DNA of 64,000 bases from the NCBI GenBank assembly GCA_964607835.1, contig CAZSLL010000003.1:1-64000 (forward strand), in the 5' to 3' direction. Shown piece by piece: positions 16,919 to 25,241 of the stretch (positions are counted from its first letter, which is position 1; every line of letters starts with the position of its first letter). Under the pieces are notes generated by a model. The model had not been told where the DNA came from. It saw only the letters and a program-made list of their open reading frames with translations, and made no database searches. The stretch is from DAOVFN01 sp964607835. Lineage in GTDB: Archaea; Aenigmatarchaeota; Aenigmatarchaeia; QMZP01. The position numbers and the translations under genes were made by a program.

Positions 16919-17127
16919 TGAGCCCGGCAGGATTCTCGTTAGCCGGAAGTTGCCCCGAGCTCAAGCGAGCGGGCAACTCCTTTTGGCTGAAGCCTTTTCC
17001 TGAAAAAGGCTTCTTTCGAACCTGCAACCCCCCGGTTTCCCCGGCAGGTGGCCTCCGAAGCTTCACCTCTCCTCACCCCCCTCGGGAGTGCAGGGAACGG
17101 GTGCTCTATCCATTAAGCCACGGGCCC
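16919..17127 (-). tRNA. tRNA-Arg (TCG) with three introns
   Basis: Exons read on the minus strand: 17127-17098 (acceptor GGGCCCG to position 30), 17061-17055 (position 31 plus loop CTTCGG, anticodon TCG), 17036-about 17015 (position 38 to the T-loop) and about 16932-16919. Joined, they give anticodon stem CCCGG/CCGGG, T-stem GCAGG/CCTGC, loop TTCGAAT and acceptor CGGGCTC with discriminator A. Introns: 36 nt at 30/31, 18 nt at canonical 37/38, and about 82 nt in the T-loop (near 59/60). The T-loop intron belongs to family A shared with tRNA-Leu and tRNA-Met. Boundaries are ambiguous by a base or two. Confidence 0.88.
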
Positions 17128-17183
17128 ATCGCTCCCCTTTGGGAACGCATAACCAATATTGCGGGCTTTTAAATAAATCTTGC

Positions 17184-17570
17184 TCACTCCAGGGCCCCTA
17201 TTTTAACAGAATCCCCGTCCTTCAGGCCCAGCCTCTCCCTCAGGTTCTCACCTGAAACAATCTCTATCACCCCTGGCTCGTGGGTGGCCCTGTCCGGGAA
17301 CACGGCAGCGCCCGGAACCCCGTTCACAGCGCAACTGATGAGGGAGAGCCCCCCATAGGTCCTATCCCCGTCCAAAAAGCCCTCTATCCTCTCCATGGCT
17401 CTCTTTCTCAGGAAACCGGTCTCCTCTGGTGAGGCCTTCACGTTGAGGGTGCCCGGAAAGGGCTGTTCCCCAAGAACCTTCCCGAATGCCCTCCTGTAAT
17501 GCGCCATCTCCACGAAAAGCTTTCCCCTGCCCATGCCTGATTCCACTTTCCCCTCAACCTTCAATGCCAT
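17184..17570 (-). CDS. ribK: CTP-dependent riboflavin kinase
   Basis: The archaeal type of riboflavin kinase (DUF120 family), which makes FMN using CTP rather than ATP. The 128-residue protein has the expected GMGRGKLFVEM, PFPGTLNVK (substrate loop), GGLSLISCAVNG, VFPDRATHEPGVIEI and C-terminal LKDGDSVKI motifs. Length equals that of stand-alone archaeal enzymes without the DNA-binding domain found in some. It is divergent from the DMT transporter at 17622 across a 51-nt A/T-rich gap. FMN supplied here would serve flavoenzymes. Confidence 0.92.
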   Translation of the reverse strand: MALKVEGKVESGMGRGKLFVEMAHYRRAFGKVLGEQPFPGTLNVKASPEETGFLRKRAMERIEGFLDGDRTYGGLSLISCAVNGVPGAAVFPDRATHEPGVIEIVSGENLRERLGLKDGDSVKIGALE

Positions 17571-17621
17571 GCTTTATGTTGGCTGCCAAGCCTTTTATCC
17601 GGGCTAGGCCAATTATATAAC

Positions 17622-18512
17622 ATGAACAGGGGCATGCTCTTCCTCATAATATCCGGAATCTGCCTGAGCACAATCGGCATATTCATCAAGCTCCTCGGCC
17701 CGAGCATATCCCCCTTTCTCCTGGCCTCGGTTAGAATCCTGGCCGCAGCAGGGCTCATATACCTGTTCCTGGCCTCTGAGAGGAGGACAAAGCTTCTCGA
17801 GCTGAAAGAGGGGGACCTGCACATATTCCTCCTCGCAGGGCTGTTCGGCATAGTCTTCGGCTTCGGGTTCTACGTCAAGTCGCTCACCATGATTCCCGTG
17901 GCCAATGCGGTCTTCCTCATGTACATATACCCGGTTGTCACGGCCATCCTGGCCAGGCTCTTCCTTGACGAGCGGATAGGCAGGTACACCATCCTGGCCC
18001 TTCTGCTCTCCCTCTCAGGAATCTACCTCATCTACGGATACGGCGTCAACATAGTGGCACTCTCAGAGGGGAGCATGTACGCCCTCATAGCGGGCCTGGG
18101 ATACTCTGTGTTCATAGTGTCCATGAGGCACATGGAGAAGAAGGGTCACTCCTACTGGGATGTTGTTTTCTGGCCCCTGGTGCTGGGCGGCCTAATGCTC
18201 CTGCCCCTCAACCTCACCTCCGGCATAATCCTGCTGCCGTCAGCAAACATGGTCCTCCTCCTGGCAGGTGTGGTGTTCATATCCACCTTCCTGGGATACC
18301 TGTTCTACGCCCGGGGCCTCAAGACCATCCAGGCCAAGCACGCCACCATAATAGAGAACCTGGCCGAGCCCTCTGCCGCCATATTCCTGGCCTGGCTCAT
18401 ACTGGGAGAACTCGTCCCTGAGTACGTGTTCCTGGGGGGCTTCCTCATAATCCTCGCCAACCTCGTGGTCAGGCTCGACATGGGGGAAGACGAACACAGG
18501 AAAAAGATATAA
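17622..18512 (+). CDS. DMT-superfamily (EamA) transporter
   Basis: A 296-residue polytopic membrane protein with about ten hydrophobic helices arranged as two EamA repeats; the repeat-end signatures SIGIFIKLLGPSISPF and LAEPSAAIFLAWLILGE are typical. Such proteins export or import small metabolites (amino acids, nucleotide derivatives, vitamins). The neighbouring riboflavin kinase might hint at flavin traffic, but that is speculation. The TATA-like AATTATATAAC lies only about 10 nt before the ATG at 17622, so the true start may be a few codons later (for example ATG 17634). The C-terminal tail is charged (GEDEHRKKI). Confidence 0.85.
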   Translation: MNRGMLFLIISGICLSTIGIFIKLLGPSISPFLLASVRILAAAGLIYLFLASERRTKLLELKEGDLHIFLLAGLFGIVFGFGFYVKSLTMIPVANAVFLMYIYPVVTAILARLFLDERIGRYTILALLLSLSGIYLIYGYGVNIVALSEGSMYALIAGLGYSVFIVSMRHMEKKGHSYWDVVFWPLVLGGLMLLPLNLTSGIILLPSANMVLLLAGVVFISTFLGYLFYARGLKTIQAKHATIIENLAEPSAAIFLAWLILGELVPEYVFLGGFLIILANLVVRLDMGEDEHRKKI

Positions 18513-18545
18513 TAGTTAGGACCCCACTATTATCTGTGACTGCAC

Positions 18546-20588
18546 ATGCTTCTGGGAAAGATATCAGGCAGGATTACCACCAAGAGCGTATCCTTTGACG
18601 CCGACGCCAGGGTCAGGAAGCTGGACTATGTCTCCATCAAGGACCCTGAGGGAAGGTGGATACTGGCCAACATTGACAGCGTGACCAGGTACGAGACCAA
18701 GACCAAGGTCACGGCCAGGATTGTCGGATACAGGGACTCCAGGGGCTTCCTCAAGACCCCCAAGATTCCCTTCGCCCCCAGCACGCCTGTCTTCTCAGCC
18801 CCCAAGGACTTCATACGCCAGACCCTGGGCCTGAACAGGTCAGGCGCCTACATGGGACTCCTGGAGGGCTATGACATCAGGGTCATGCTGAACACAGAGC
18901 ACATGATAAGGAAGCACATATCCATTCTGGCCAAGACCGGCGCAGGCAAATCCTACGCAGGAGGGGTCCTGCTCGAGGAGCTCGCCGAGGCAAAGATGCC
19001 TGTGGTGGTGATAGACCCCCACGGGGAGTACAAGACCCTGAGGCTCAACAACAAGAACAAGAAGGAGACCAAATACCTGGAGAGGTTTGGGGTGGAGGCC
19101 AGGAACTACAGGGACCAGGTCACGGTTTACGGGGTTTCCACGGCCAAGAGCCTTCGCCTGAACTCCAAGCTGTCGGCAGAGGAGATTTTCTCCATGCTCC
19201 CCGCCGCCCTTTCCTCCACGCAGAAGGGCCTGCTCTTCTCCTCATTGAGGAACCTTGAGGGCAAGGACTACACCATCAGGGACATAATAGATGAGGTGGC
19301 CAACGCCAACTCCCAGGCCAAATGGAACCTTGTTTCCATGCTCGAGTTCCTGGAAGGCACCAGGCTCTTCTCAGCAAACCCCACCCTTCCCAACGACCTG
19401 GTGAAGCCCGGGCAGATAACTGTGCTCGACCTCAAGGAGGAGAGACCTGAAATCCAGCAGATAGTGGCGCTCAAGATTATAGAGGACCTGTTCAGGGCAA
19501 GGAAGCATGGCAAGATTCCCTCCTTCCTTCTCATGCTCGAGGAGGCCCACAACTTCTGCCCTGAGAGGGGATTCGGCGAGGTGGCCTCCTCCAGGATAAT
19601 CCGGACAGTGGCCTCAGAGGGCAGGAAGTTCGGCTTCGGCCTTTGCATGGTCACCCAGAGGCCCGCCAGGGTGGACAAGTCCGTGCTCAGCCAGTGCAAC
19701 ACCCAGATTATACTCAAGGTAACCAATCCCAACGACCTCAAGGCCATTACCGATTCCGTGGAGGGGGTGACCCCGGGGCTGAGGGAGGAGATAAGGGACC
19801 TGCCAGTGGGGGTGGCCCTTGTGGTGGGGGCCACAGAGCAGCCCCTGGTGATTGACATCCGTGTCAGGCGCACCCAGCACGGGGGTGAGTCCATAGAGAT
19901 AGGGGAAATCAAGGAACTCCAGGAGAAGCCCCTGGCCTTCCAGCCTCTCATCGGAAAGGGAGAGGTGAGCAAGGAGTTCAAGTCCATCAAGGACGTAAAC
20001 CTGCTTCACTACCCCATGTGGAGGGTTTCCGCCCTGTTCGGCAGCACACCTGTCACCTTCTACGTGGACGGCATATCTGGCGAGCTGGTGTTCAAGAAGG
20101 ATGACTCCATAGAGCGCTCCAGCGGACTCAGGGAGCTCATGGACCTGGCACCTTCAAGCAGGATAATCATATTCTACCTCACCAAGAACAAGCTCGCAAC
20201 CGCGGAGAGGATTGCCGAGGACCTCAAGATGCCCCTTAGCACAGTCCAGGGCAACGTGAGGGAACTTCTGGCCAGGGACTACCTCACCACTGACGGCTAC
20301 ATGTTCAGCAACAAGCTCAGGTTTGAGAACATCCCCCCCAACCCCTCAAAGGTCCAGCTCTCTGAGAAGCCCGAGAAGAGGGAACTGGAGGGAAGGAAGC
20401 TGGAGTTCATGGTCACCCAGGACTTCGTGCGCAAGGTTTCGGAGCTCTGGTCCATGCCCATACGCTCCATAGAACCCTCCTATTACCCGTACTGGCTGGT
20501 CAGACACAAGGACAGCAACGTGCTCATAGACGGCCTGAACAGGAGCCTTGACCACGAGACCACCAGGCTAATCGCAAAGTTCATCTGA
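18546..20588 (+). CDS. HerA-like DNA translocase ATPase (DUF87) with C-terminal extension
   Basis: A 680-residue protein: an N-terminal HAS-barrel-like beta domain (about 1-95), a FtsK/HerA-type ATPase with Walker A AKTGAGKSYAGG (about 129-140), Walker B FLLMLEEAHN (about 327-336), a sensor segment VTQRP and an arginine-finger-like stretch, then a C-terminal winged-helix-like region (about 540-600) with a coupled strand-rich tail. Archaeal HerA works with NurA, Mre11 and Rad50 in end resection; none of these is adjacent here, so this may be one of the HerA paralogues of unknown partner. It overlaps the next convergent gene by 8 nt. Confidence 0.88.
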   Translation: MLLGKISGRITTKSVSFDADARVRKLDYVSIKDPEGRWILANIDSVTRYETKTKVTARIVGYRDSRGFLKTPKIPFAPSTPVFSAPKDFIRQTLGLNRSGAYMGLLEGYDIRVMLNTEHMIRKHISILAKTGAGKSYAGGVLLEELAEAKMPVVVIDPHGEYKTLRLNNKNKKETKYLERFGVEARNYRDQVTVYGVSTAKSLRLNSKLSAEEIFSMLPAALSSTQKGLLFSSLRNLEGKDYTIRDIIDEVANANSQAKWNLVSMLEFLEGTRLFSANPTLPNDLVKPGQITVLDLKEERPEIQQIVALKIIEDLFRARKHGKIPSFLLMLEEAHNFCPERGFGEVASSRIIRTVASEGRKFGFGLCMVTQRPARVDKSVLSQCNTQIILKVTNPNDLKAITDSVEGVTPGLREEIRDLPVGVALVVGATEQPLVIDIRVRRTQHGGESIEIGEIKELQEKPLAFQPLIGKGEVSKEFKSIKDVNLLHYPMWRVSALFGSTPVTFYVDGISGELVFKKDDSIERSSGLRELMDLAPSSRIIIFYLTKNKLATAERIAEDLKMPLSTVQGNVRELLARDYLTTDGYMFSNKLRFENIPPNPSKVQLSEKPEKRELEGRKLEFMVTQDFVRKVSELWSMPIRSIEPSYYPYWLVRHKDSNVLIDGLNRSLDHETTRLIAKFI

Positions 20589-20916
20589 ATGGCTCTATTC
20601 CCCTCAGCCTCTTGTATTCTCCTACAATTTGCTCTGCTAGCTCTTTGCTCGTTCCGGCGTATTCCAGAAACCCCCTGAGAAAAGCCAGGGCATTCCCCTC
20701 ACCTGACTTATGCTCAATCTTCTGGGTCATCAGAAAGGCGTCCCTCATGGCTTCCTCCCTCTCCATTATGTCAGGCACGCACGACTCGCATGTGCTGTAA
20801 AGCCCCCTGCTGAATTCATCATAGAGGCCGGATATCCCGTGAGAGAGATAGTGCTCGCTTAGCTGCTCTCCGATTGGGCATTCGCTGCAGTTTCCCTGAT
20901 ATCCTGGGTCTTTCAT
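20581..20916 (-). CDS. Small Cys-containing hypothetical protein
   Basis: A 111-residue protein beginning MKDPGYQGNCSECPIGEQ, with CxxC followed by further Cys (STCESCVPD) about 40 residues later, so a four-Cys zinc or iron-sulfur site is plausible. The rest is helical and charged. The start at 20916 is chosen because TTTTATATATTTT is centred about 25 nt upstream; an 18-residue N-terminal extension in frame would run through the TATA box. No family is recognised. Confidence 0.7.
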   Translation of the reverse strand: MKDPGYQGNCSECPIGEQLSEHYLSHGISGLYDEFSRGLYSTCESCVPDIMEREEAMRDAFLMTQKIEHKSGEGNALAFLRGFLEYAGTSKELAEQIVGEYKRLRGIEPFR

Positions 20917-20971
20917 ACCCGGACCTGGGTCAAAATATATAAAAGCACAACATTCAATTCTTATAACCAAT

Positions 20972-21430
20972 GCCGGTGTGGCTTAGTGGTTAAAGCGCCA
21001 GACTCATAACCAGCCTTTTTCAGGAAAAGGCTGGAGCCAAAAGGAGTTACCCACTCGCTGATGCTCGGGGTAACTTCCATGGCCCGAATCCAAGCAAACA
21101 TGATGGTTATGAGTGTTGAGGATGCCTTCAGTCAGGCGGATTCGCCGTCTGCATGCACGCCAGTGCGAGCATCCGATGATAGCTGGGAAATCTGGAGATC
21201 GAGGGTTCAAATAACCCTTTTGTCCAGGATAAACGGACAAAAGCGTTTGCGGAAAGAACGCTTCCGCAACAGGTTGAGCAAAACACGTAAAGGTGTTGGA
21301 AACGTCAATCGTTTCCTGTTGCTCCCCCGCTTGCGACATGCGAGCGCTGGCCCTTCACGGCCCGAGAATCTTTGTGAAGGCCGTGCAGGCGAAGCGTCTG
21401 TAAGCGGGGTTGGGAATCCCTCCACCGGCA
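20972..21430 (+). tRNA. tRNA-Met (CAT, probably elongator) with two large introns
   Basis: The 459-nt gene yields exons 20972-about 21008, about 21190-21211 and about 21417-21430. Joined: acceptor GCCGGTG/CACCGGC, D-stem GCTT/AAGC, anticodon stem CCAGA/TCTGG with loop CTCATAA (anticodon CAT), T-stem GAGGG/CCCTC with loop TTCAAAT, discriminator A. Intron 1 (about 181 nt) is at canonical 37/38 and starts with a family A element; intron 2 (about 205 nt) is in the T-loop and starts with a family B element. The acceptor and D-arm match archaeal elongator Met better than initiator or Ile2, but Ile (agmatidine-modified CAT) cannot be fully excluded. Confidence 0.88.
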
Positions 21431-21561
21431 TTCCTAATTCTGTCCTGAATCAAAATGAAGAATAAAATCACAACGAGACTTCGGTTCTTGTGGTTACCAT
21501 CATTGCCCCAGTTGGAAACTGTTTCGTGTTGCTGTGTTTTCAGGGAGGTATCAGCCTGTGC

Positions 21562-21789
21562 TTATATCTCCTTTATCTTTGAAGAGACGAAGTCCTTTAT
21601 CTCCTGCTCGTCAGGGATGGCAAGGCTCTTCTTGAACCTCTTGGTCCCGTCAGGAAGGAAGAAACCCCTTGAAATCGCAATGAACTCGTTCTCGCCGTCC
21701 TCAACGACAGCCTTCTTCCTTGCGACCTCGAGGAAGTTGTTCTTGCCGAACTTTACCTCTTCTGACTTCACGGTCTGGAATTCAACCAT
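21562..21789 (-). CDS. Small hypothetical protein
   Basis: A 75-residue basic, beta-rich protein (VEFQTVKSEEVKFGKNNFLEVA...) that ends in a Lys-rich helix. It has no Cys and no membrane segment. A perfect AGGAGGT Shine-Dalgarno sequence lies 6 nt before the ATG, and CTATTTAAGCC about 45 nt upstream is a plausible TATA box. The strong ribosome-binding site and clean reading frame support a real, well-expressed gene. Pattern (FxxV, GFFLPDG) suggests a small nucleic-acid- or protein-binding fold, but no family is recognised. Confidence 0.75.
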   Translation of the reverse strand: MVEFQTVKSEEVKFGKNNFLEVARKKAVVEDGENEFIAISRGFFLPDGTKRFKKSLAIPDEQEIKDFVSSKIKEI

Positions 21790-21934
21790 TGTATTACCTC
21801 CTGTGTTGGGTATGAAATGAGTATCCGGATTTGGCTTAAATAGTTAACGGTTAAACCAGTTAACTGTTATACTATACTGATTGCCCGGATTTCCGGCGCA
21901 CCCTTTTTAAATCATTCCCGCGAAAGACACACTC

Positions 21935-22681
21935 ATGAAAGCGATTGTGCTGGCGGGCGGCTACGCCAAGAGGATGTGGCCCCTCACAAAGGACAGGCCC
22001 AAGCCCCTGCTCCCGGTTGGCGGGAGGCCCATGATAGACCATGTCATGGACAGGCTCCTCAACATAGGAAGCATTGACACTGTCTACATTACAACCAACC
22101 GCAAGTTCGAAGGGGTCTTCAGCGAGTGGCTCTCGGGCAAGGAGTTCCCAATCCCCGTCAGGCTCGTGGTCGAGGACACCGCAGCGGAGGAGGAGAAGCT
22201 GGGCTCCATAGGGGCCATGAGGCACATCATCCAGAAGGAGGGCATAGATGATGATGTCCTCTGCATGGGAGGGGACAACCTGCTGGAGGACCACCTCAGG
22301 GACTTCGTGAGATTCTTCAGGGAGCAGGGCACCACTGTGTTCGGGCTCTGGGAGATGGACTCAGGTGACCTGTGCAAGTTCGGAATAGCCTGCCTGGACG
22401 ACCAGGGGAGGGTGGTGCATTTCGAGGAGAAGCCCCCGCAGCCCAAGTCCAGATTCGTGTCCACTGCGGTTTACGCCATACCCAGGGGCGAGCTTGGGCT
22501 CATCAGCGAGTACCTCTCCGGCAAGAACAACCCCGACGCATTCGGGCACTTCATATCCTGGCTCTACTCCAGGACCCCTGTCTACGGATTCGTTTTCAGG
22601 AACAAGTGGTTTGACATAGGCTCCATTGAGGCCTATGAGTCAGCGAACAGGCACATGCTGGACAGGCAAATCAATTCCTGA
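21935..22681 (+). CDS. Sugar-phosphate nucleotidyltransferase
   Basis: A 248-residue NTP transferase with the activating motif KAIVLAGGYAKRMWPLTKDR followed by PKPLLPVGGRPM, the metal-binding MGGDNLLED (about residue 110) and FEEKPPQPKS. This is the single-domain form of glucose-1-phosphate thymidylyl- or mannose-1-phosphate guanylyl-type enzymes; it lacks a left-handed beta-helix acetyltransferase domain. It probably feeds surface glycosylation. Substrate not assignable. Leaderless: CTTTTTAAATC is centred about 28 nt before the ATG. Convergent with pyrH (10-nt overlap). Confidence 0.88.
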   Translation: MKAIVLAGGYAKRMWPLTKDRPKPLLPVGGRPMIDHVMDRLLNIGSIDTVYITTNRKFEGVFSEWLSGKEFPIPVRLVVEDTAAEEEKLGSIGAMRHIIQKEGIDDDVLCMGGDNLLEDHLRDFVRFFREQGTTVFGLWEMDSGDLCKFGIACLDDQGRVVHFEEKPPQPKSRFVSTAVYAIPRGELGLISEYLSGKNNPDAFGHFISWLYSRTPVYGFVFRNKWFDIGSIEAYESANRHMLDRQINS

Positions 22682-23369
22682 TTACCGTGCCCCGGAATCC
22701 CTTCCCCGAGAGGTAGCTGTCCAGGTTGCTTATCCTCTTCCCGTTCATTATGGCAACCTCGAGCCCGAGCTTCTCGGCCTCCTTCGAGGCCACGGGGTCG
22801 AAGGGGTGGCTGGCCCCTGGGTCCCACCTGTCTCCCACGAGCTTCCTGAAATCCCCCCAGGACATCTCCTTTATGGGCTTTGCGTCCCTGTGGTATTTAG
22901 GGTCCTTGTCATACACGAAGTCTATGTTGGAGAGGTTGATCAGCTTCCCTGCTTTGAAGTTCCTTGCCATGAGAACGGCGTCATAGTCAGTGGAGCACCC
23001 CGGCTTCCATCCAGCCCCTATCAGGATGCTCTCCCTGAACCTTATCCTCTCTGAGGGGTCCTTGATGACCCTTGGGTGAGCGTGGTCCCTGAATATTGTC
23101 CTCAGAAGGTGGGCGTTGAACCTGGTGGCGTGTATGCCCAGCCAGTCCAGGTCGTCCCTGGTGAGCTTCGTTATCTCAGAGGCCGCCTTCTGGTAGCGCC
23201 TGCACACCTTTCCGCCGCCGGATATGATGATGAACTTCCTTCCCTTCCTGGCGTGCTTCAGAATGAGCTCCCTGAAGCTTCTGAGAAAGGGAACGTCAAC
23301 GCCGTCAGGGACTATTATGGAGCCGCCAAGGCTCAGGATTACGAGTTCTTTGTCCCCCGGCATTTGCAT
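22671..23369 (-). CDS. pyrH: UMP kinase
   Basis: Archaeal amino-acid-kinase-fold UMP kinase, which makes UDP for pyrimidine nucleotide supply. The 232-residue protein has the N-terminal LSLGGSIIVPDG, the SGGGKVCRRYQ loop, LIGAGWKPGCSTDYDAV (UMP-binding region), NLSNIDFVYDKDP and a C-terminal NGKRISNL. The start at 23369 is chosen since GCTATATATATGA is about 28 nt upstream, making a leaderless mRNA; earlier ATGs would lie in the promoter. Length is typical for archaeal UMPK. Confidence 0.93.
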   Translation of the reverse strand: MQMPGDKELVILSLGGSIIVPDGVDVPFLRSFRELILKHARKGRKFIIISGGGKVCRRYQKAASEITKLTRDDLDWLGIHATRFNAHLLRTIFRDHAHPRVIKDPSERIRFRESILIGAGWKPGCSTDYDAVLMARNFKAGKLINLSNIDFVYDKDPKYHRDAKPIKEMSWGDFRKLVGDRWDPGASHPFDPVASKEAEKLGLEVAIMNGKRISNLDSYLSGKGFRGTVIRN

Positions 23370-23461
23370 CCTAAATGAATTGTTGTTTCTCATATATATA
23401 GCATATATCCCCCTTATTTGACAATGCAAACAGAAAGGACCCGAAGGCCCTTTCCACATTC

Positions 23462-24058
23462 TCACGGGTTCCAGTAGTCAGCCTTTGGAGCCCTCCACTC
23501 CCGGTATAATTGCCTTGTATGCTTAATCGCTTCAGCGCAGTAACTGAGAAAGTATTCGAATCTGTATACAAGTTTACTGTAGAAGATTAACACAAGAGAG
23601 AGCCCGAATCCCGCTAAGAGGAAGGGGTTTCCTGTCACAAGGAAGGCCACCAGTCCCGTCATGACTATCAGCTCTGCTGAAAGCCTGTCTTTTGGTATTC
23701 GCAGCCTTACGAAGCGCATGTTCAATCGCTTTGAGTTGGGGGCAATCACCAACCCGGCAGCGAACCCTCCGGACAGCCACAGGAAGCCCCAGAAGGAGAA
23801 GCCTGCTATAATCGCATAGGGAATAAGGGCAATAAAGATGTATGCCACAGGGAAAAACCTGATGAATCCGGTCCTGCCAGGTAAAAGTTTATAGGAGTTC
23901 CATATCACCCAAGTGGTTGCGATGACGTAGTATATCGTCACGCCTGTGACCAAAAGAAGGGGCCCGTGAGCCGTGAACCCGAGCACTGATATGCCCGAGG
24001 AGGCCAGGAACACCCCAACAGAAATCATAAATACGATTGCAATCTCCAGCCATGCCAT
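23462..24058 (-). CDS. Polytopic membrane protein, third gene of a membrane operon
   Basis: A 198-residue protein with about six hydrophobic segments (roughly 6-26, 34-52, 66-87, 90-105, 131-160) and a charged C-terminus (REWRAPKADYWNP). No family is recognised. It is the last of three membrane-protein genes (24957 down to 23462) transcribed together, with a 15-nt gap to the preceding gene and a GGAGGGA ribosome-binding site before the ATG. The arrangement suggests subunits of one membrane complex; no enzymatic motif supports a more precise role. Confidence 0.68.
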   Translation of the reverse strand: MAWLEIAIVFMISVGVFLASSGISVLGFTAHGPLLLVTGVTIYYVIATTWVIWNSYKLLPGRTGFIRFFPVAYIFIALIPYAIIAGFSFWGFLWLSGGFAAGLVIAPNSKRLNMRFVRLRIPKDRLSAELIVMTGLVAFLVTGNPFLLAGFGLSLVLIFYSKLVYRFEYFLSYCAEAIKHTRQLYREWRAPKADYWNP

Positions 24059-24073
24059 AGAGAATCCCTCCCT

Positions 24074-24727
24074 TCATCTCTTTGCGAATAGGTAAATGGT
24101 CAGCAGGAAAAGCACGGCCCCCAGCCCAATCGCAGCAGGGGCTGACCTGATGAGAAACCATGCTACCATGATGAAAATCAAAAGAAGCACGTACTTGAAG
24201 ATGAGTCGCTCTATCCTGGTGGTCCTCTCCCACTCGCCCCTTCCCCTGTTCCTCTCGTAGGCCTCCTTCTGGGTCACGTATCCGCCGGGCTCCCTCTTCA
24301 GGTAGGTCATCCTTCTCGTGTTTCCCATATGCTCCTCTTTCACGACGTGCCTTCCTCCCCCCTTGGGCCTGTATAACTCCGGCAAAACCAGCGCCACCAG
24401 CCCGGCCAATATGCCCTTTCCAAATGGCCAGAGGAAACCAGCCGGCACCGCCCCCACTGAAACCAGGACAGAGAGCCCTGTGGGCATGGCGCAGAGGATG
24501 AGCCAGATTAGCAGAAGCAAGCATCGGTCCTCAGAGGCAACCTCCAGAAGGCCCTCGCCCAGCCCTCTTGATTTGGTGTTCACCCAGACCAGGAGCACAT
24601 AGATGAAGAGCGATGCGGCCAGGGTCCAGAAGTAGAGGGCCTGCTGCTCGCCCTCCAGTGATATCCAGGCGGCCACCGATGCCGCTGCCACAAATACCAG
24701 CATTGCAAGAAGCCTCAATCCAATCAC
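24074..24727 (-). CDS. Polytopic membrane protein, second gene of a membrane operon
   Basis: A 217-residue protein with about four to six hydrophobic helices: four in the N-terminal half, then a basic cytosolic-looking loop (RMTYLKREPGGYVTQKEAYERNRGRGEWERTT region) and two C-terminal helices. The start is a GTG that overlaps the stop of the upstream gene (GTGA) with GGGGG before it; earlier in-frame codons lie within the upstream gene. Function unknown. Confidence 0.66.
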   Translation of the reverse strand: MIGLRLLAMLVFVAAASVAAWISLEGEQQALYFWTLAASLFIYVLLVWVNTKSRGLGEGLLEVASEDRCLLLLIWLILCAMPTGLSVLVSVGAVPAGFLWPFGKGILAGLVALVLPELYRPKGGGRHVVKEEHMGNTRRMTYLKREPGGYVTQKEAYERNRGRGEWERTTRIERLIFKYVLLLIFIMVAWFLIRSAPAAIGLGAVLFLLTIYLFAKR

Positions 24728-24957
24728 CCCCCTTTGATTGACTCTGATATATTGTGCGCGTTGAACCACGCAATCCCTGTTCCAAGCAGGAATCCTGCGG
24801 CGACCTGACACACCGCGTCTTTTCCCCATTCCCCGGCCCCTGTGCAGGGAAGACCCGGAAGCGTGATGGAAAGGAACCCCCACCACATCAGAAGAGAGAA
24901 TACAAGGAACATGACCGGCCCCCAGGGAACCCTGCAATAAGCTTGCCTTGCATCCAT
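24724..24957 (-). CDS. Small membrane protein, first gene of a membrane operon
   Basis: A 77-residue protein with two hydrophobic helices (VMFLVFSLLMWWGFLSITL and AVCQVAAGFLLGTGIAWF) and two Cys. AAAGGAGGG lies 8 nt before the ATG at 24957. The likely TATA (CTTAATATATG, about 25085-25095 on this strand) implies a leader of roughly 100 nt containing a GGGCCGGCC-type inverted repeat, so leader-based control is possible. Function unknown. Confidence 0.65.
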   Translation of the reverse strand: MDARQAYCRVPWGPVMFLVFSLLMWWGFLSITLPGLPCTGAGEWGKDAVCQVAAGFLLGTGIAWFNAHNISESIKGG

Positions 24958-25241
24958 AGCGAAGCCCTCCTTTCGTGAGAAATCGCGAGACCCCTCCCAG
25001 GGCCCGTAATGTTGGGGCCGGCCCAGGAAAGACTGGGCATGGCCTTGTTTCATTATATCACGGAATCCGAGGATGCCGTGCTTCATATATTAAGTTTTTC
25101 TTTTTGGAGAGCGTGAACGGGGAGGGCTATGATTCTGGTTTCCCGGAAAGCCATTTAAGCTTTGGCATCATACCCGGAAAGTTCAGTGATTTAAAAATCA
25201 TTCCTGCATAGAATATGCTGTAAACTCTAGGGGTAATTATA

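Noticed and set aside
20972..21430. The CAT-anticodon tRNA as initiator Met
   Set aside because: Initiator tRNAs of archaea begin AGCGGG-like; this acceptor (GCCGGTG) matches elongator Met.
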